From positions 124,001-188,000 of the forward strand of contig JABSOZ010000002.1 of NCBI GenBank assembly GCA_013215295.1: a stretch of 64,000 nucleotides of DNA. The letters are read 5' to 3'. Of this stretch, positions 46,050 to 54,796 are shown one piece after another. The DNA comes from Colwellia sp. (lineage in GTDB: Bacteria > Pseudomonadota > Gammaproteobacteria > Enterobacterales > Alteromonadaceae). The notes below the pieces were generated by a model. That model was not told where the DNA came from. It made no database searches and saw nothing but the letters and a program-made list of their open reading frames with translations. Both the position numbers and the translations under genes were made by a program. The number at the start of each line of letters is the position of its first letter. Within the stretch, counting starts at the first letter, position 1.

Positions 46050-46691
46050 TTAATTGAATATATCTCTTAATCCATCAGCAAAGGCGGTAAAACGTTCTTT
46101 CAATGTACGTTTGAGCGTTATATCTAAACCACCGAATAGCACCAGTCCTTCAACGTAAATTGTCGGTGCATCGATATAATCAGTGGATGGAGCTTTATTA
46201 TCTATACCACCAAAAATACAAAAAGCTTTTGAAATAACCTTCACATTTTCAGGCACATATATATTAATACCACCGAACAAACAAAAGACTTTCACGGTAA
46301 CTTCTCTTTGTGTAAAGATGGCTTCGCTAAAATCAATATCACAACCACCAAAAATGTTTACTGACTTAATTTCTTTAGCGACACGCCATTGTCCGCTTCT
46401 TCCGCTACCACTAAAGATATTGACAAGTAAATCACTTTCATCGGCAGGGCTTGAAGAATAGTTAAATCGAAAGTCTTCTTTTTTCTTTTCAATATATTCT
46501 TGGTCAACTTTTAAGTCTAAATCTGCAACGAGTTCAACCAGGTCTTCATTCGATTCGCTTGCCATTGCTTGATCAAGTCGCCTTTCAAAAGCCTCATGTG
46601 AAAGCTCACCGTGACTATAATTCATCACTAATTGGTCAACAACTTCTTCTCTAACTTTATCTCTCGGTCGGTCTGCAATATTAACGGCCAT
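46050..46691 (-). CDS. DUF1707/LiaF-like protein
   Basis: 213 residues. N-terminal DUF1707-type domain (about 1-65; RPRDKVREEVVDQLVMNYSHGELSHEAFERRLDQAMAS), which reads like the xxRDxxxxxLxxxxxxGxLxxxEFxxRxxxA motif of that family, then a beta-helix-like C-terminal part with FGG repeats (VNIFGGCDI, CLFGGINIY, CIFGGIDN, LVLFGGLDI) as in LiaF. LiaF-type proteins modulate envelope-stress two-component systems in firmicutes; the role in proteobacteria is unclear. The frame extends to 46751, but the ATG at 46691 has AAGGAA upstream. No transmembrane segment. Confidence 0.82.
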   Translation of the reverse strand: MAVNIADRPRDKVREEVVDQLVMNYSHGELSHEAFERRLDQAMASESNEDLVELVADLDLKVDQEYIEKKKEDFRFNYSSSPADESDLLVNIFSGSGRSGQWRVAKEIKSVNIFGGCDIDFSEAIFTQREVTVKVFCLFGGINIYVPENVKVISKAFCIFGGIDNKAPSTDYIDAPTIYVEGLVLFGGLDITLKRTLKERFTAFADGLRDIFN

Positions 46692-46878
46692 GTTATTATT
46701 CCTTAAAAGTGTAAATATATATTTTAAACAATTAAGCAAAAAACAGACCAATGAAAATAGTCTTAAATTACATAACGTTAAAAATATGATTGTAAAAAAA
46801 CAATATTTTAAAATTATAATTTAGTAAGTTTAACCAAAATAAATGTAAATTAACCATTTCATCGCAGTAAACTTTTGA

Positions 46879-47661
46879 TTATTCATTACACGTATTATCA
46901 AATTGAGAAAGCAACGCGTGATATGCATTATTTAATCTTTTAATAAGCTCTGGCGAGGAATTAATACTACTGGCTAAATACAAATTACGCGTTAAGTCGT
47001 TTATTGGGAAAACCGGTTCTATTTTATCAGCAAAAGGTGAATTCTCATCAATAAGTGTTTGAAAATAGGTTGATGATAAGACGATAAGATCAACACGCCC
47101 AAAAACTAACATTTGAATAAAGTTATCATTATTATAAGAAACCGATAAATTTTTATCTGGTTCAAATCCTAACTTTAAAAGGTACTCTGCTGATGCCTGC
47201 CCTTTTTGGGCAGCAATAAGATATTTTTTTGCTTCTTCGAGACTATTAACTTTAATTTCAGACCTCTTTTTTAAACGATAGAATGAAAATTCGATTAAGC
47301 ATAAGGGCGCTATCCACCGGAAAAGGTGCTCTCTTTCTTCTGTTCTTAGCAAAGAAAATATAAAGATATTAGTTTTTGTTAACGCTATCTGATAAGCCCG
47401 TGCCCAAGGATATATTTTTACATTATAATCAACAGATGCTTTATCAAAGATAGCTTTGACTTTATCAGCCGCCCACCCTTGAAGTTCCCCTGTATCATTC
47501 ATCACTTGATAAGGGGGGTATATTTCAGAGACTACCTGAACATTAAGTTTTTTATGTTCAGCTAATACCGTTTCATTTTCATTGTTTCCTGCAATACTGT
47601 TGTTAATTAATACAAAGAAAATGAGTATGGCTCTTTTAAAGAATAAGGTCATAAAACTCAT
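46879..47661 (-). CDS. Periplasmic solute-binding protein, family 3 type
   Basis: 260 residues. Signal peptide (FFKRAILIFFVLINNSIAG). Family 3 binding-protein fold: VVSEIYPPYQVMNDTGELQGWAADKVKAIFDKA near the mature N-terminus, IYPWARAYQIAL, then VFGRVDLIVLSS and ASSINSSPELIKRLNNAYHAL at the end. The PWxR string is typical of stand-alone binding proteins without ABC transporter genes, found in numbers in marine Alteromonadales, often of unknown ligand. It is a lone gene. Start ambiguity: a second ATG lies three codons in; neither has a strong site. Confidence 0.82.
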   Translation of the reverse strand: MSFMTLFFKRAILIFFVLINNSIAGNNENETVLAEHKKLNVQVVSEIYPPYQVMNDTGELQGWAADKVKAIFDKASVDYNVKIYPWARAYQIALTKTNIFIFSLLRTEEREHLFRWIAPLCLIEFSFYRLKKRSEIKVNSLEEAKKYLIAAQKGQASAEYLLKLGFEPDKNLSVSYNNDNFIQMLVFGRVDLIVLSSTYFQTLIDENSPFADKIEPVFPINDLTRNLYLASSINSSPELIKRLNNAYHALLSQFDNTCNE

Positions 47662-47807
47662 TAATCATCAGTCAAAGTTAAACAACTACCCTAGTTGGTA
47701 TAAAGCATTAATTTATCTATTTTGAAAACTTTAGATAAGCCTTGCTCAATGGGCGAGGTTCTTATAAATTCATCCTTATCATATTAATATTAGCTTATAA
47801 GTAGAAA

Positions 47808-48134
47808 ATGAATCATAAACATTCACCCGAAGTTCAAACAGCAGCAATGAAAGTCGCTAAAAGCACACAAAAACCTAAGCAAACTAAAGAACAAACGAAG
47901 CTTATTGCTCAAGGCATTGAGAAAGGAATTGCCGAATATAAAAAGCAGCAAAACATAAAGTCACGAGAACGTGATAAAGCTAAAAAATCATTATTAAGAG
48001 ATAAGAACACTCAAAACAAAGATGATTTAAATAACCTAAATGAAACAGGCGACTCAAAAACAATCAGCTTCATGCCTTGGGCACTTCTTGGTATTAGTTG
48101 GATTGGATTTGTTGCTTATTTGAATTTATCTTAA
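47808..48134 (+). CDS. DUF2956 family membrane protein
   Basis: 108 residues. Basic N-terminal part matching DUF2956: SPEVQTAAMKVAKSTQKPKQTKEQTKLIAQGIEKGIAEYKKQQ, then a lysine-rich coil with KSRERDKAKKS, and a single C-terminal transmembrane segment (about 88-106, MPWALLGISWIGFVAYLNL). Found in Shewanella, Vibrio and relatives; function unknown. Confidence 0.87.
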   Translation: MNHKHSPEVQTAAMKVAKSTQKPKQTKEQTKLIAQGIEKGIAEYKKQQNIKSRERDKAKKSLLRDKNTQNKDDLNNLNETGDSKTISFMPWALLGISWIGFVAYLNLS

Positions 48135-48192
48135 TATTTGATTAATAAGATATCGTAAAAGTTAAACTCTGATGACTGTTGAGGTAAAAATA

Positions 48193-48468
48193 ATGACCCA
48201 CTTTAGGCTTGCTTTATTTATTGGGTTTTTCGGTGTTATATTAGGTATCTGTGCATTTTTGTTTAATTACCATTTTATTTCATTATCTTTTCCCGGATAT
48301 ACATTTTTTGTAGCTCCCGCAATATTTATGCTCAGTTTTTTTACTGAAGAAACAGCCTTTACACCTAAAATGATATTATTTATTTCAGGTCAATTTTTAG
48401 GTTATTTTATACTGGCTTATGTTTTTAGCGTTATCTTTTCTTTAGTAAATAAGTCTAACCAAAAGTGA
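48193..48468 (+). CDS. Small membrane protein, unknown
   Basis: 91 residues, three hydrophobic segments (about 4-24, 28-48 and 60-82). The frame opens at 48172, but the ATG at 48193 (MTHFRLALF) has GAGG eight bases upstream (48181-48184). No family recognised. It lies 58 bp after the DUF2956 gene on the same strand and may share its transcript. Confidence 0.7.
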   Translation: MTHFRLALFIGFFGVILGICAFLFNYHFISLSFPGYTFFVAPAIFMLSFFTEETAFTPKMILFISGQFLGYFILAYVFSVIFSLVNKSNQK

Positions 48469-48616
48469 TTACCCTTGGGCTACAGATGAGCTAAGATTAT
48501 TGCAGACAAACATAGTGAAGGACGAATATATTCATGCTGGAAGGTTGACATGCGCTAAGTGCTTTAGACCAAAGTATTGTCGAACATATCAAAGGACTTA
48601 TGGACAGTTAAAAAAA

Positions 48617-48647
48617 ATCGTCGTGATGCCATCCATAACATCACGAT
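48617..48647. repeat. Palindromic element A
   Basis: CGTGATG (48622-48628) pairs with CATCACG (48639-48645) around a 10-base loop; ATCGT/ACGAT can also pair at the ends. Shares GCCATCCAT and CATCACGA with element B exactly 100 bp downstream, so it is a diverged copy of the same element with a different best fold. Confidence 0.65.
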
Positions 48648-48651
48648 ATTG

Positions 48652-48667
48652 CCTCCATGGACGGAGG
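48652..48667. repeat. Short CCTCC/GGAGG hairpin
   Basis: CCTCC (48652-48656), ATGGAC loop, GGAGG (48663-48667). Sits directly after element A and looks like another module of the same intergenic array. Confidence 0.55.
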
Positions 48668-48717
48668 TACTTATGATTTGTCTGGAACTAAAATAATGAC
48701 CTTTCATCCTGAACATC

Positions 48718-48765
48718 GTCGTTCCTTGCCATCCATGGCATCACGACATTCCGTTCATCCTGAAC
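48718..48765. repeat. Structured intergenic repeat, copy B
   Basis: Outer stem GTCGT/ACGAC (48718-48722, 48743-48747), inner stem TGCCAT/ATGGCA (48727-48732, 48735-48740), then the inverted repeat GTTCA-TCC-TGAAC (48753-48765). A second copy at 60602-60649 has the same spacing and compensatory changes. It ends two bases before the HPF terminator. Confidence 0.8.
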
Positions 48766-48767
48766 AT

Positions 48768-48793
48768 AAAAAAGGTTGCTTATAGCAACCTTT
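48768..48793 (-). terminator. Rho-independent terminator after hpf
   Basis: On the minus strand AAAGGTTGC-TATAA-GCAACCTTT followed by TTT and ATG. Nine-base perfect stem, 32 bp after the hpf stop. Adjacent to repeat copy B. Confidence 0.9.
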
Positions 48794-48825
48794 ATATTAA
48801 TCGTAATAAACTAATTCAATTATAA

Positions 48826-49164
48826 TTATTGTTCAAGTAAAAATGCATCCGACTGTTCAACTTCATATTTTTTATGTAGTTTTGCAGCTAATACACCTTT
48901 GCGATGCGCGAGCGCTGCTTGTAATTTTTTAGCGGCACTAGCGATAGCTGAATATAACTCTTTACCTGAGGCTCGAACGGAGATTTCACTACCTTCATAG
49001 TGAGTAGAAACTTCTAATTGTTGTTGGTGTGGCTCAACGGTAATAATTGAGCTTATGCTCATAAGACTAGGATAATGTTTAGCAATTATTTTAAACTTGC
49101 TCTCAATTGACTGCTTAATACCTTCAGTAATTTCAACATGGTGACCGGAAATATTTATTTTCAT
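48826..49164 (-). CDS. hpf: Ribosome hibernation-promoting factor (short HPF/RaiA family)
   Basis: 112 residues. Begins MKINISGHHVEITEGIKQSI, followed by SIIITVEPHQQQ-like strands and VRASGKELYSAIASAAKKLQAALAHRK, the HPF/YfiA beta-alpha-beta-beta-beta-alpha domain. Binds the 30S decoding and tRNA sites and helps form inactive ribosomes in stationary phase or cold. The frame is open from 49200, but the ATG at 49164 has an AAAGGTAACG site and gives the family start. No C-terminal dimerisation domain, so short form. Confidence 0.93.
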   Translation of the reverse strand: MKINISGHHVEITEGIKQSIESKFKIIAKHYPSLMSISSIITVEPHQQQLEVSTHYEGSEISVRASGKELYSAIASAAKKLQAALAHRKGVLAAKLHKKYEVEQSDAFLLEQ

Positions 49165-49289
49165 AACGTTACCTTTTACTAAGAGAAAAATTGTCTTCAA
49201 CTAATATACTCGGGGTTATACTAATAAAAAACAATGGTAATTCAGTAAAAAAATGAAAATTTTTGTAACCACATTGAAATATAGATAAA

Positions 49290-49634
49290 TTATTTTTTCA
49301 ACATTGATTTCAGATCAGCAAAAGGATTATAGGTTGCAGTATCTTGGTTTGTGTCGCCAGCAATAACTTCAGTTTTATACTTAGCATGATCTGTGTATTT
49401 AGCATGCTCATTATCGTGGCAATAAATACATAACAACTCCCAGTTACTACCATCGTTAGGGTTATTAGTATGGTCGTGGTCAACGTGGTGCACAGTTAGC
49501 TCCATAAGATTTGAATAAACAAACTCACGAGCACAACGGCCACACACCCAAGGAAATAATTTTAAGGCACGATCGCGATAGCCTTTTTCTTTTGATTTAT
49601 AATTAAGGCTTGCGCCTAAGGTATCTGAAGACAT
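49290..49634 (-). CDS. yajD: YajD family HNH nuclease
   Basis: 114 residues. HNH domain with structural zinc cysteines C31/C34 (VCGRCAREF) and C69/C72 (CIYCHDNEH), and the catalytic HHVDHDH segment (49-55), followed by NNPNDGSNWELL. This is the YajD arrangement of E. coli. Function not established, possibly a housekeeping nuclease; no phage or defence genes nearby. Ribosome binding site weak. Confidence 0.9.
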   Translation of the reverse strand: MSSDTLGASLNYKSKEKGYRDRALKLFPWVCGRCAREFVYSNLMELTVHHVDHDHTNNPNDGSNWELLCIYCHDNEHAKYTDHAKYKTEVIAGDTNQDTATYNPFADLKSMLKK

Positions 49635-49695
49635 AATTGATTAACACGGTAATGAAGATGTCCCATTGTAAAATGATGCTTAACTATGTTCAAGC

Positions 49696-50373
49696 CTATT
49701 TAACTTCTAGGGTGTATTCAATATCTTGCATCATATTTCCATGAACCGCCGAATCATGCTGGTATTGAGCATTGAACTTCAACGAATGTATCCCTTTAGA
49801 TAAAGGCCTTAACATTAGCCAATAACCATCGGTAGCGGCAGGATAAACTTTTTTTGCTGCTTGTGTTCGCGCAAGTAGTTCATGCAAATCAAAACAATTT
49901 TCAGACTTAATTCGATTATTGCGCATATTGGGAATTGAAAGACCGTCGAGTTCGGCATACACAAAGTATAGTTCACTATTATTTAATGCAGATTCTTGTT
50001 TTACTTCTTCACAAGTTTTGCTGATATTATTTTCAGGCCAATACGCCATATTAATAATAGGGAAAAAAATATGTTTGCCCTGTGGAATGATACAATGACG
50101 TTGTATTTTTGAAGTTCCAAAGCCTCCAGCTAAAAACCAAACATCACCTTGCTGATTAACATGACATTTCTCACCGGTTTTATCACGTACAGGAGAAATT
50201 TTATCGCTCATTGAACTTGTCCACTGCCACCAAATATTTGCATATTGATGAAGTGCTTTACCGGCAATATTTTCATGAATAGGAACGGTTATCGATTGAG
50301 CGTTATTGGCCCAGCCACTAAAGGTATAAAAACTCGATAATAAGCAAATAAAGCTTAATATTTTTATGTACAT
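49696..50373 (-). CDS. Exported hypothetical protein
   Basis: 225 residues. Signal peptide (IKILSFICLLSSFYTFSGWAN-N). The mature part has an aromatic block YANIWWQWTSSM, a cysteine-bearing segment (GEKCHVNQQGDVWFLAGGFG, QRHCIIPQGKHIFFPIIN), KTCEEVKQ and ENCFDLHELL: four mature cysteines, so two disulfides are possible. I do not recognise a family and see no catalytic motif. An AAAGGA site precedes the ATG. It follows yegD across a 101-bp gap that holds a strong hairpin. Confidence 0.72.
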   Translation of the reverse strand: MYIKILSFICLLSSFYTFSGWANNAQSITVPIHENIAGKALHQYANIWWQWTSSMSDKISPVRDKTGEKCHVNQQGDVWFLAGGFGTSKIQRHCIIPQGKHIFFPIINMAYWPENNISKTCEEVKQESALNNSELYFVYAELDGLSIPNMRNNRIKSENCFDLHELLARTQAAKKVYPAATDGYWLMLRPLSKGIHSLKFNAQYQHDSAVHGNMMQDIEYTLEVK

Positions 50374-50436
50374 ATCAAATCCTTTTCAAATGTAAATCCT
50401 GTGACTCATCCACCTCTATATCTTTAACATTGTTAA

Positions 50437-50463
50437 CACTGCAATTACAAGGTAATTGCAGTG
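50437..50463. repeat. Perfect 12-bp inverted repeat between yegD and the exported hypothetical gene
   Basis: CACTGCAATTAC (50437-50448), loop AAG, GTAATTGCAGTG (50452-50463). It begins 12 bp after the yegD stop (minus strand). The following minus-strand sequence is TTAACAATG with no U-run, so it may be an RNA-stabilising hairpin, a weak terminator or an operator for the downstream gene. Confidence 0.75.
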
Positions 50464-50474
50464 AAACTTTAACT

Positions 50475-51833
50475 TTATTGAAATACTTTTTCAGCCCATC
50501 GCGCTAAACCAACCGTAACACTACCAAAATGATCACCCACAATTAATGGGATGTTAGGCATTTGTTCACGTAAAAATTTGTTCAAGACGGGTGATTTTGC
50601 CGAGCCTCCGGTGACAAAAATCACGTCAGGTTTGCAATTTGCTTGCACAACACATTCACTCATTAAGTGAGCTATCTGTTTTAATTGAGCTGAACTTGAA
50701 GCTAACATTAATGAACGATTAATTTCAACTTCTAGGTTATCAGCTAAATCATGGAGAAATATTTTCTGAGAATCTTGTGCTGTCAACCCTATTTTTGCTT
50801 GCTCTGCGCCATTAACTAACCGGTGACTTAATTTCTGCTGATGCACTTTTAACAAGCGAGAAAATATTTCCGGTTCTTTTGCGTCACGTTGCAATGTTTG
50901 TAAAAAACGATAATTTGCTTGGCTGTAAAAATTAGTTTGTTCATTAATATTATTAATCGCCACCGCTTGATTAAAACTGTTAACCGGCATAGGTTTACCT
51001 GTTTTTAAATTGCCGTTCATGCCTAAGCTGGGCATTATTCCTTTTAACGCTAATTGAATATCAAAATCATTGCCACCAATTCTAACACCTGTGTGTGCGA
51101 GCAAGTGTTGCTCTCTCGAAGAACTGTTTTTGAATTTCGGGCCCATTAATAACATTGAACAGTCAGTGGTCCCTCCGCCAATATCAACAACCAGCACTTT
51201 AGTTTCTACTTGTAAATTTGCTTCATATTCAAAACCGGCTGCAACAGGCTCGTATTGAAATTCAACGTTTTTATAACCCACTCTTTTAGCGGCATTGGTC
51301 AAAATATTTAATGCTTGGCGATTACTCTCATCCCCCTTTAAACCTTGGAAATTTATTGGTCTACCAATAACGGCTTGTGTTATTTCTTTCTGCTGTTTTT
51401 CCTCAGCAAGCGTTTTGATATTACTCATCATCGCTGCAACAATATCTTCAAACAAATTAATTTGACTGTCGACTAAACCACTTGCCCCTAGAAAAGATTT
51501 AGGTGATTTGATGTAATAACCTTCTTCAGGGTCTTCTAGATATAAATCTAGGGCTGCTTGGCCAAAAGACAATTCGGTTGGAATACCATCAAGCTTCAGT
51601 TCTCGTAATACGTTTTGCCCTTTTCGTAACGGTAACGCTCGTTGTTGCTTGAAAATAGATTGTTGTTCTTCACTCAATTGTTGACATAACCAATGAGCAA
51701 TAATGTCTCGACTTGGCGCATATAGCGTAGAAGAAATATACTTACCATGCTCACCTAAAGATAATATCTTCGGTTGGCCACTTTCCATTACTGCGACAGC
51801 ACAATTTGAAGTGCCGTAATCAAAACCAATCAT
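50475..51833 (-). CDS. yegD: Hsp70-like chaperone YegD
   Basis: 452 residues, an actin-like ATPase without the usual Hsp70 substrate-binding domain. GFDYGTSNCAVAVME is the phosphate 1 loop, YYIKSPKSFLGASGL and AVIGRPINFQGLKGDE are nearly identical to E. coli YegD, and VLVVDIGGGTTDCSMLLMG is phosphate 2; FVTGGSAKSPVL is the adenosine motif. Function not established. The shape recalls a mini-Hsp70 as in MreB-like ATPases. Ribosome binding site weak. Confidence 0.93.
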   Translation of the reverse strand: MIGFDYGTSNCAVAVMESGQPKILSLGEHGKYISSTLYAPSRDIIAHWLCQQLSEEQQSIFKQQRALPLRKGQNVLRELKLDGIPTELSFGQAALDLYLEDPEEGYYIKSPKSFLGASGLVDSQINLFEDIVAAMMSNIKTLAEEKQQKEITQAVIGRPINFQGLKGDESNRQALNILTNAAKRVGYKNVEFQYEPVAAGFEYEANLQVETKVLVVDIGGGTTDCSMLLMGPKFKNSSSREQHLLAHTGVRIGGNDFDIQLALKGIMPSLGMNGNLKTGKPMPVNSFNQAVAINNINEQTNFYSQANYRFLQTLQRDAKEPEIFSRLLKVHQQKLSHRLVNGAEQAKIGLTAQDSQKIFLHDLADNLEVEINRSLMLASSSAQLKQIAHLMSECVVQANCKPDVIFVTGGSAKSPVLNKFLREQMPNIPLIVGDHFGSVTVGLARWAEKVFQ

Positions 51834-52005
51834 TGTCTACTAATACCACTGAGTGTAAAAAGGGTCGCGTAGCATACTGGGCAAGCGATTTTTTTTCAAC
51901 TGATTAATAACGTTCATCTCCACCATTTTTATTGATTTACTTTGTATTCGAGGGTAATTGGTACTTTTACATGAGTGTTATCACGAAATAGCACAAATTT
52001 TTGAC

Positions 52006-52030
52006 AAAAAAAAACGTGATATTCATCACG
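52006..52030 (-). terminator. Rho-independent terminator after the M1 aminopeptidase
   Basis: On the minus strand CGTGAT-GAAT-ATCACG followed by nine T (A-run 52006-52014). It lies 36 bp after the stop at 52067. Confidence 0.92.
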
Positions 52031-52066
52031 CTATTTAAATGTAAAAAAGGATAAACTCAGCTAAAG

Positions 52067-54796
52067 CTACCCGTCAGACTGTCTTAGTGCTATTGAACTA
52101 CATATTTCAATGCGTTCTAACACTTTGGATAAATTGCGGTCTAACCCCGGTATATCATCCTTTTTTGGGGCAAAGAAAGCCTCAACATCTTGCTGCATTT
52201 CTTTACTACAAAACCCATTAGCAATTAACGGTGATTGCGATAAATACTGTTTAGGTATCAACATTCCAACCAGTTCAAAATTACTTTTAACCCATTCGTA
52301 CACTTTTTTAGTATTTTTCTTGCGCTGCATGTGAGTGACTAATAAAGTAATACGTTCATTCACTCGTAATGAAAATGACGTGACTAAATCAAGAACCTTT
52401 TCACTAATATGTTCATCTTCAGACATCGCAATGGCCACTAATATTCGTTGTCTTAACATACCGTCATCACTTTCATCGAGCAAAGTCACTAAATACTCAA
52501 CAAATGGCATACCATGTACTTCTACTGCGCTTGCCAGAGCAATACCGATAGTATCAGGGTCAATGCCTTCTGGATGAATACTACCGTCACCCTGCCCTTT
52601 ATTCATTAACGCCCCTGAATAACCACTGTAAGCTACCCCCATTGTCGCTAACTCTTTGAGTAACTCAGGTTGTTTTAATCCCATTGACATTAAACTGACT
52701 ATTTCCTGTCGCAACAGTTTTGCATCATTCGGATGAGTTTTATCTAATTCGGTATCGGGATTTAATCCAACTCGATCTAAAACTGGCTGATATAATTCAC
52801 TTAGATAATCGAGTAATTCTTGCTGTTGATCTCCTTTAGCAATGCGTTCTGCTATAAACTTTATCATACCAACCGGTTGTGTGACTAAATCCCAGTCATC
52901 AGCACCAGCAAAAGGTGTAATAGCATTTATATAGGTTTTAACATCAATACGGCCTGCTTTAAATTCTGCAGCAAGCATGCTCGCGATACTGTATTTTTCT
53001 GAAGAATTTACCCGTGACATATTTGCTAATAACGACGACAGTTTATCAGCAGGTAATGACCAACGATAATACCCTTTACCCGTTGCATTAGGCATTACAG
53101 CAATAGGACACTCAGTATTTTCAAGTATTAATGTCGATTTAACATCAGTAATCAACGTACAACTTTTACTGTTTTCATTTTTACCGATAATTTGTAAACA
53201 AATGGGTAACGCCCAGGATTGTTGTTTAGGTGAACGTGCGCCTACAGGTAAATAACGTTCTTGCGTTAAGCTAAATTGCACGTGATTATTTTCACATTGA
53301 TAATCAACACTAACAAGGGGTACACCTTTTTGGTTTAAGAAACTGTTAAATGCAGCTTTAATATTATCTTGGTTAGAAAAAGCTTCAATCTCGCTGATAA
53401 AATCTTGAGCAGTCGCATGGCCAAAAGCATATTTCTTCATGTATGAACGAACGCCTTTTCGAAAATTTTCAGCACCCACATAAGCTTCTAACATTTGTAG
53501 AACAGCTCCACCTTTTTGATAGGTTATGCCATCAAAAGCATTATCAATATCGCCATTGTGTTTAATTGGCTCGCGTATTTTCCGCGTATCAGCATAAATA
53601 TCTTGTTTCATCACACCGTGCCCACCACGCACCATGGCACGCTCAAAGCCAAACTCTGGGTTCCATTTCTGCATAGTCACATTTGCCATCCAAGTGGCAA
53701 AAGATTCGTTTAACCATAAATCATCCCACCAGCGCATTGTCACTAAATTACCAAACCATTGGTGCGCTAACTCATGGGCATGGGTCGCGGCATAACTGCG
53801 CTGTTGACTTAAAGAAGGATTTTCGCCTAACAATAACAACTGTTCACGATAAGTGATCAATCCTGCATTTTCCATTGCTCCGGCTCTAAAATCTGGAACA
53901 GCGACAATATCGAGCTTTTCGTAAGGATATGGCATGTCAAAATATGCTTCTAATGCCGCTAATATACTCGCAGTATTTGCTAATGCATATTCCATCTCCT
54001 TACCTTTACCTTTTGTGGCAATACCACGAAAAGGGATCTCTTTACTGCGTATTTTAGAGGTGGGTATATTGGCATAATCCACCACATCAACTTCGCCCAC
54101 AACAAAAGCTAATAAATAAGTAGGCAGTGGTTTAGTGGTACTGAATGTTAATTGTTTGAAACCATCCGTTAATGATTTTTCATTTATTTGAGGAGTATTT
54201 GTAATACCTTGATGATGTGATTTTACTTCTAGCTGAATATCAAAAGGTGTTTTAAAGCGTGGTTCATCAAAACTTGGAAATGCACGACGTGCATCCGTTG
54301 CTTCGAATTGGCTAAATACATAAGAAAGTCCTGCTTCTTCTACTTTATATAGTCCGGCTAAATCATCCGCTAATTGACCTGAAAACTCGATTGATATTGC
54401 GCCATGTTGAGGCAATAACGGTTGTGATGATAATAAGCTGACGACACCTGAGTGCCCCATTTCTTGGTATTTTAAAGGGAATGTGTCACCTTTTTCGGTA
54501 ATAAATTGTGCAAGGCTCACGTTGAAGTCTTTGCCATGAAGCCAGAGCTGTTCAATACGTGCCGTTAAGGTAACTGCAATTTTCACTTTCCCTGAAAATG
54601 TTCCTTGTTCTGGATTAATGCGTAATGATAAATCGTAATGTGTTGGAATAACATTTTCCGGTAACTGTCCTTGGGGTGAAACAGCTTGCTCTGCTAAGTC
54701 CTTTTCGTTTTGCCAACTATCGTATTGGTTATACCCCATTACAGCAGCAACAATAATAATGATAACGATCAATAAACCTTTAAATAGCTTTTTCAT
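52067..54796 (-). CDS. M1 family metallopeptidase (aminopeptidase N type), membrane-anchored
   Basis: 909 residues. N-terminal hydrophobic anchor (LFKGLLIVIIIIVAAVMGY), uncleaved, so an enzyme tethered to the inner membrane and facing the periplasm. M1 fold: substrate-binding GAMEN (306-310), zinc site HELAH (341-345) with the second ligand Glu in NESFATWM, and an ERAP1-like C-terminal helical domain. Removes N-terminal residues from peptides. The frame is open to 54823, but AGGAA five bases before the ATG at 54796 favours that start. Terminator follows. Confidence 0.93.
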   Translation of the reverse strand: MKKLFKGLLIVIIIIVAAVMGYNQYDSWQNEKDLAEQAVSPQGQLPENVIPTHYDLSLRINPEQGTFSGKVKIAVTLTARIEQLWLHGKDFNVSLAQFITEKGDTFPLKYQEMGHSGVVSLLSSQPLLPQHGAISIEFSGQLADDLAGLYKVEEAGLSYVFSQFEATDARRAFPSFDEPRFKTPFDIQLEVKSHHQGITNTPQINEKSLTDGFKQLTFSTTKPLPTYLLAFVVGEVDVVDYANIPTSKIRSKEIPFRGIATKGKGKEMEYALANTASILAALEAYFDMPYPYEKLDIVAVPDFRAGAMENAGLITYREQLLLLGENPSLSQQRSYAATHAHELAHQWFGNLVTMRWWDDLWLNESFATWMANVTMQKWNPEFGFERAMVRGGHGVMKQDIYADTRKIREPIKHNGDIDNAFDGITYQKGGAVLQMLEAYVGAENFRKGVRSYMKKYAFGHATAQDFISEIEAFSNQDNIKAAFNSFLNQKGVPLVSVDYQCENNHVQFSLTQERYLPVGARSPKQQSWALPICLQIIGKNENSKSCTLITDVKSTLILENTECPIAVMPNATGKGYYRWSLPADKLSSLLANMSRVNSSEKYSIASMLAAEFKAGRIDVKTYINAITPFAGADDWDLVTQPVGMIKFIAERIAKGDQQQELLDYLSELYQPVLDRVGLNPDTELDKTHPNDAKLLRQEIVSLMSMGLKQPELLKELATMGVAYSGYSGALMNKGQGDGSIHPEGIDPDTIGIALASAVEVHGMPFVEYLVTLLDESDDGMLRQRILVAIAMSEDEHISEKVLDLVTSFSLRVNERITLLVTHMQRKKNTKKVYEWVKSNFELVGMLIPKQYLSQSPLIANGFCSKEMQQDVEAFFAPKKDDIPGLDRNLSKVLERIEICSSIALRQSDG

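Larger units (their letters stand above)
48469..48825. other. 357-bp intergenic region packed with palindromic elements
   Basis: Between convergent genes. No credible coding frame. Holds hairpin A (48617-48647), the CCTCC/GGAGG hairpin (48652-48667), a partial TTTCATCCTGAACAT block (48702-48716), hairpin element B (48718-48765) and the HPF terminator (48768-48793). The stretch 48469-48610 shows nothing I can name. Confidence 0.75.

Noticed and set aside
48469-48825. CRISPR-like repeats in the palindrome-rich gap
   Set aside because: Too few units, unequal lengths, no regular spacers and no cas genes; the units are hairpins with covarying stems.
49290-49634. HNH nuclease as part of a defence or mobile system
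   Set aside because: The sequence fits housekeeping YajD; neighbours are hpf, yegD and a hypothetical gene, with no phage or restriction genes.
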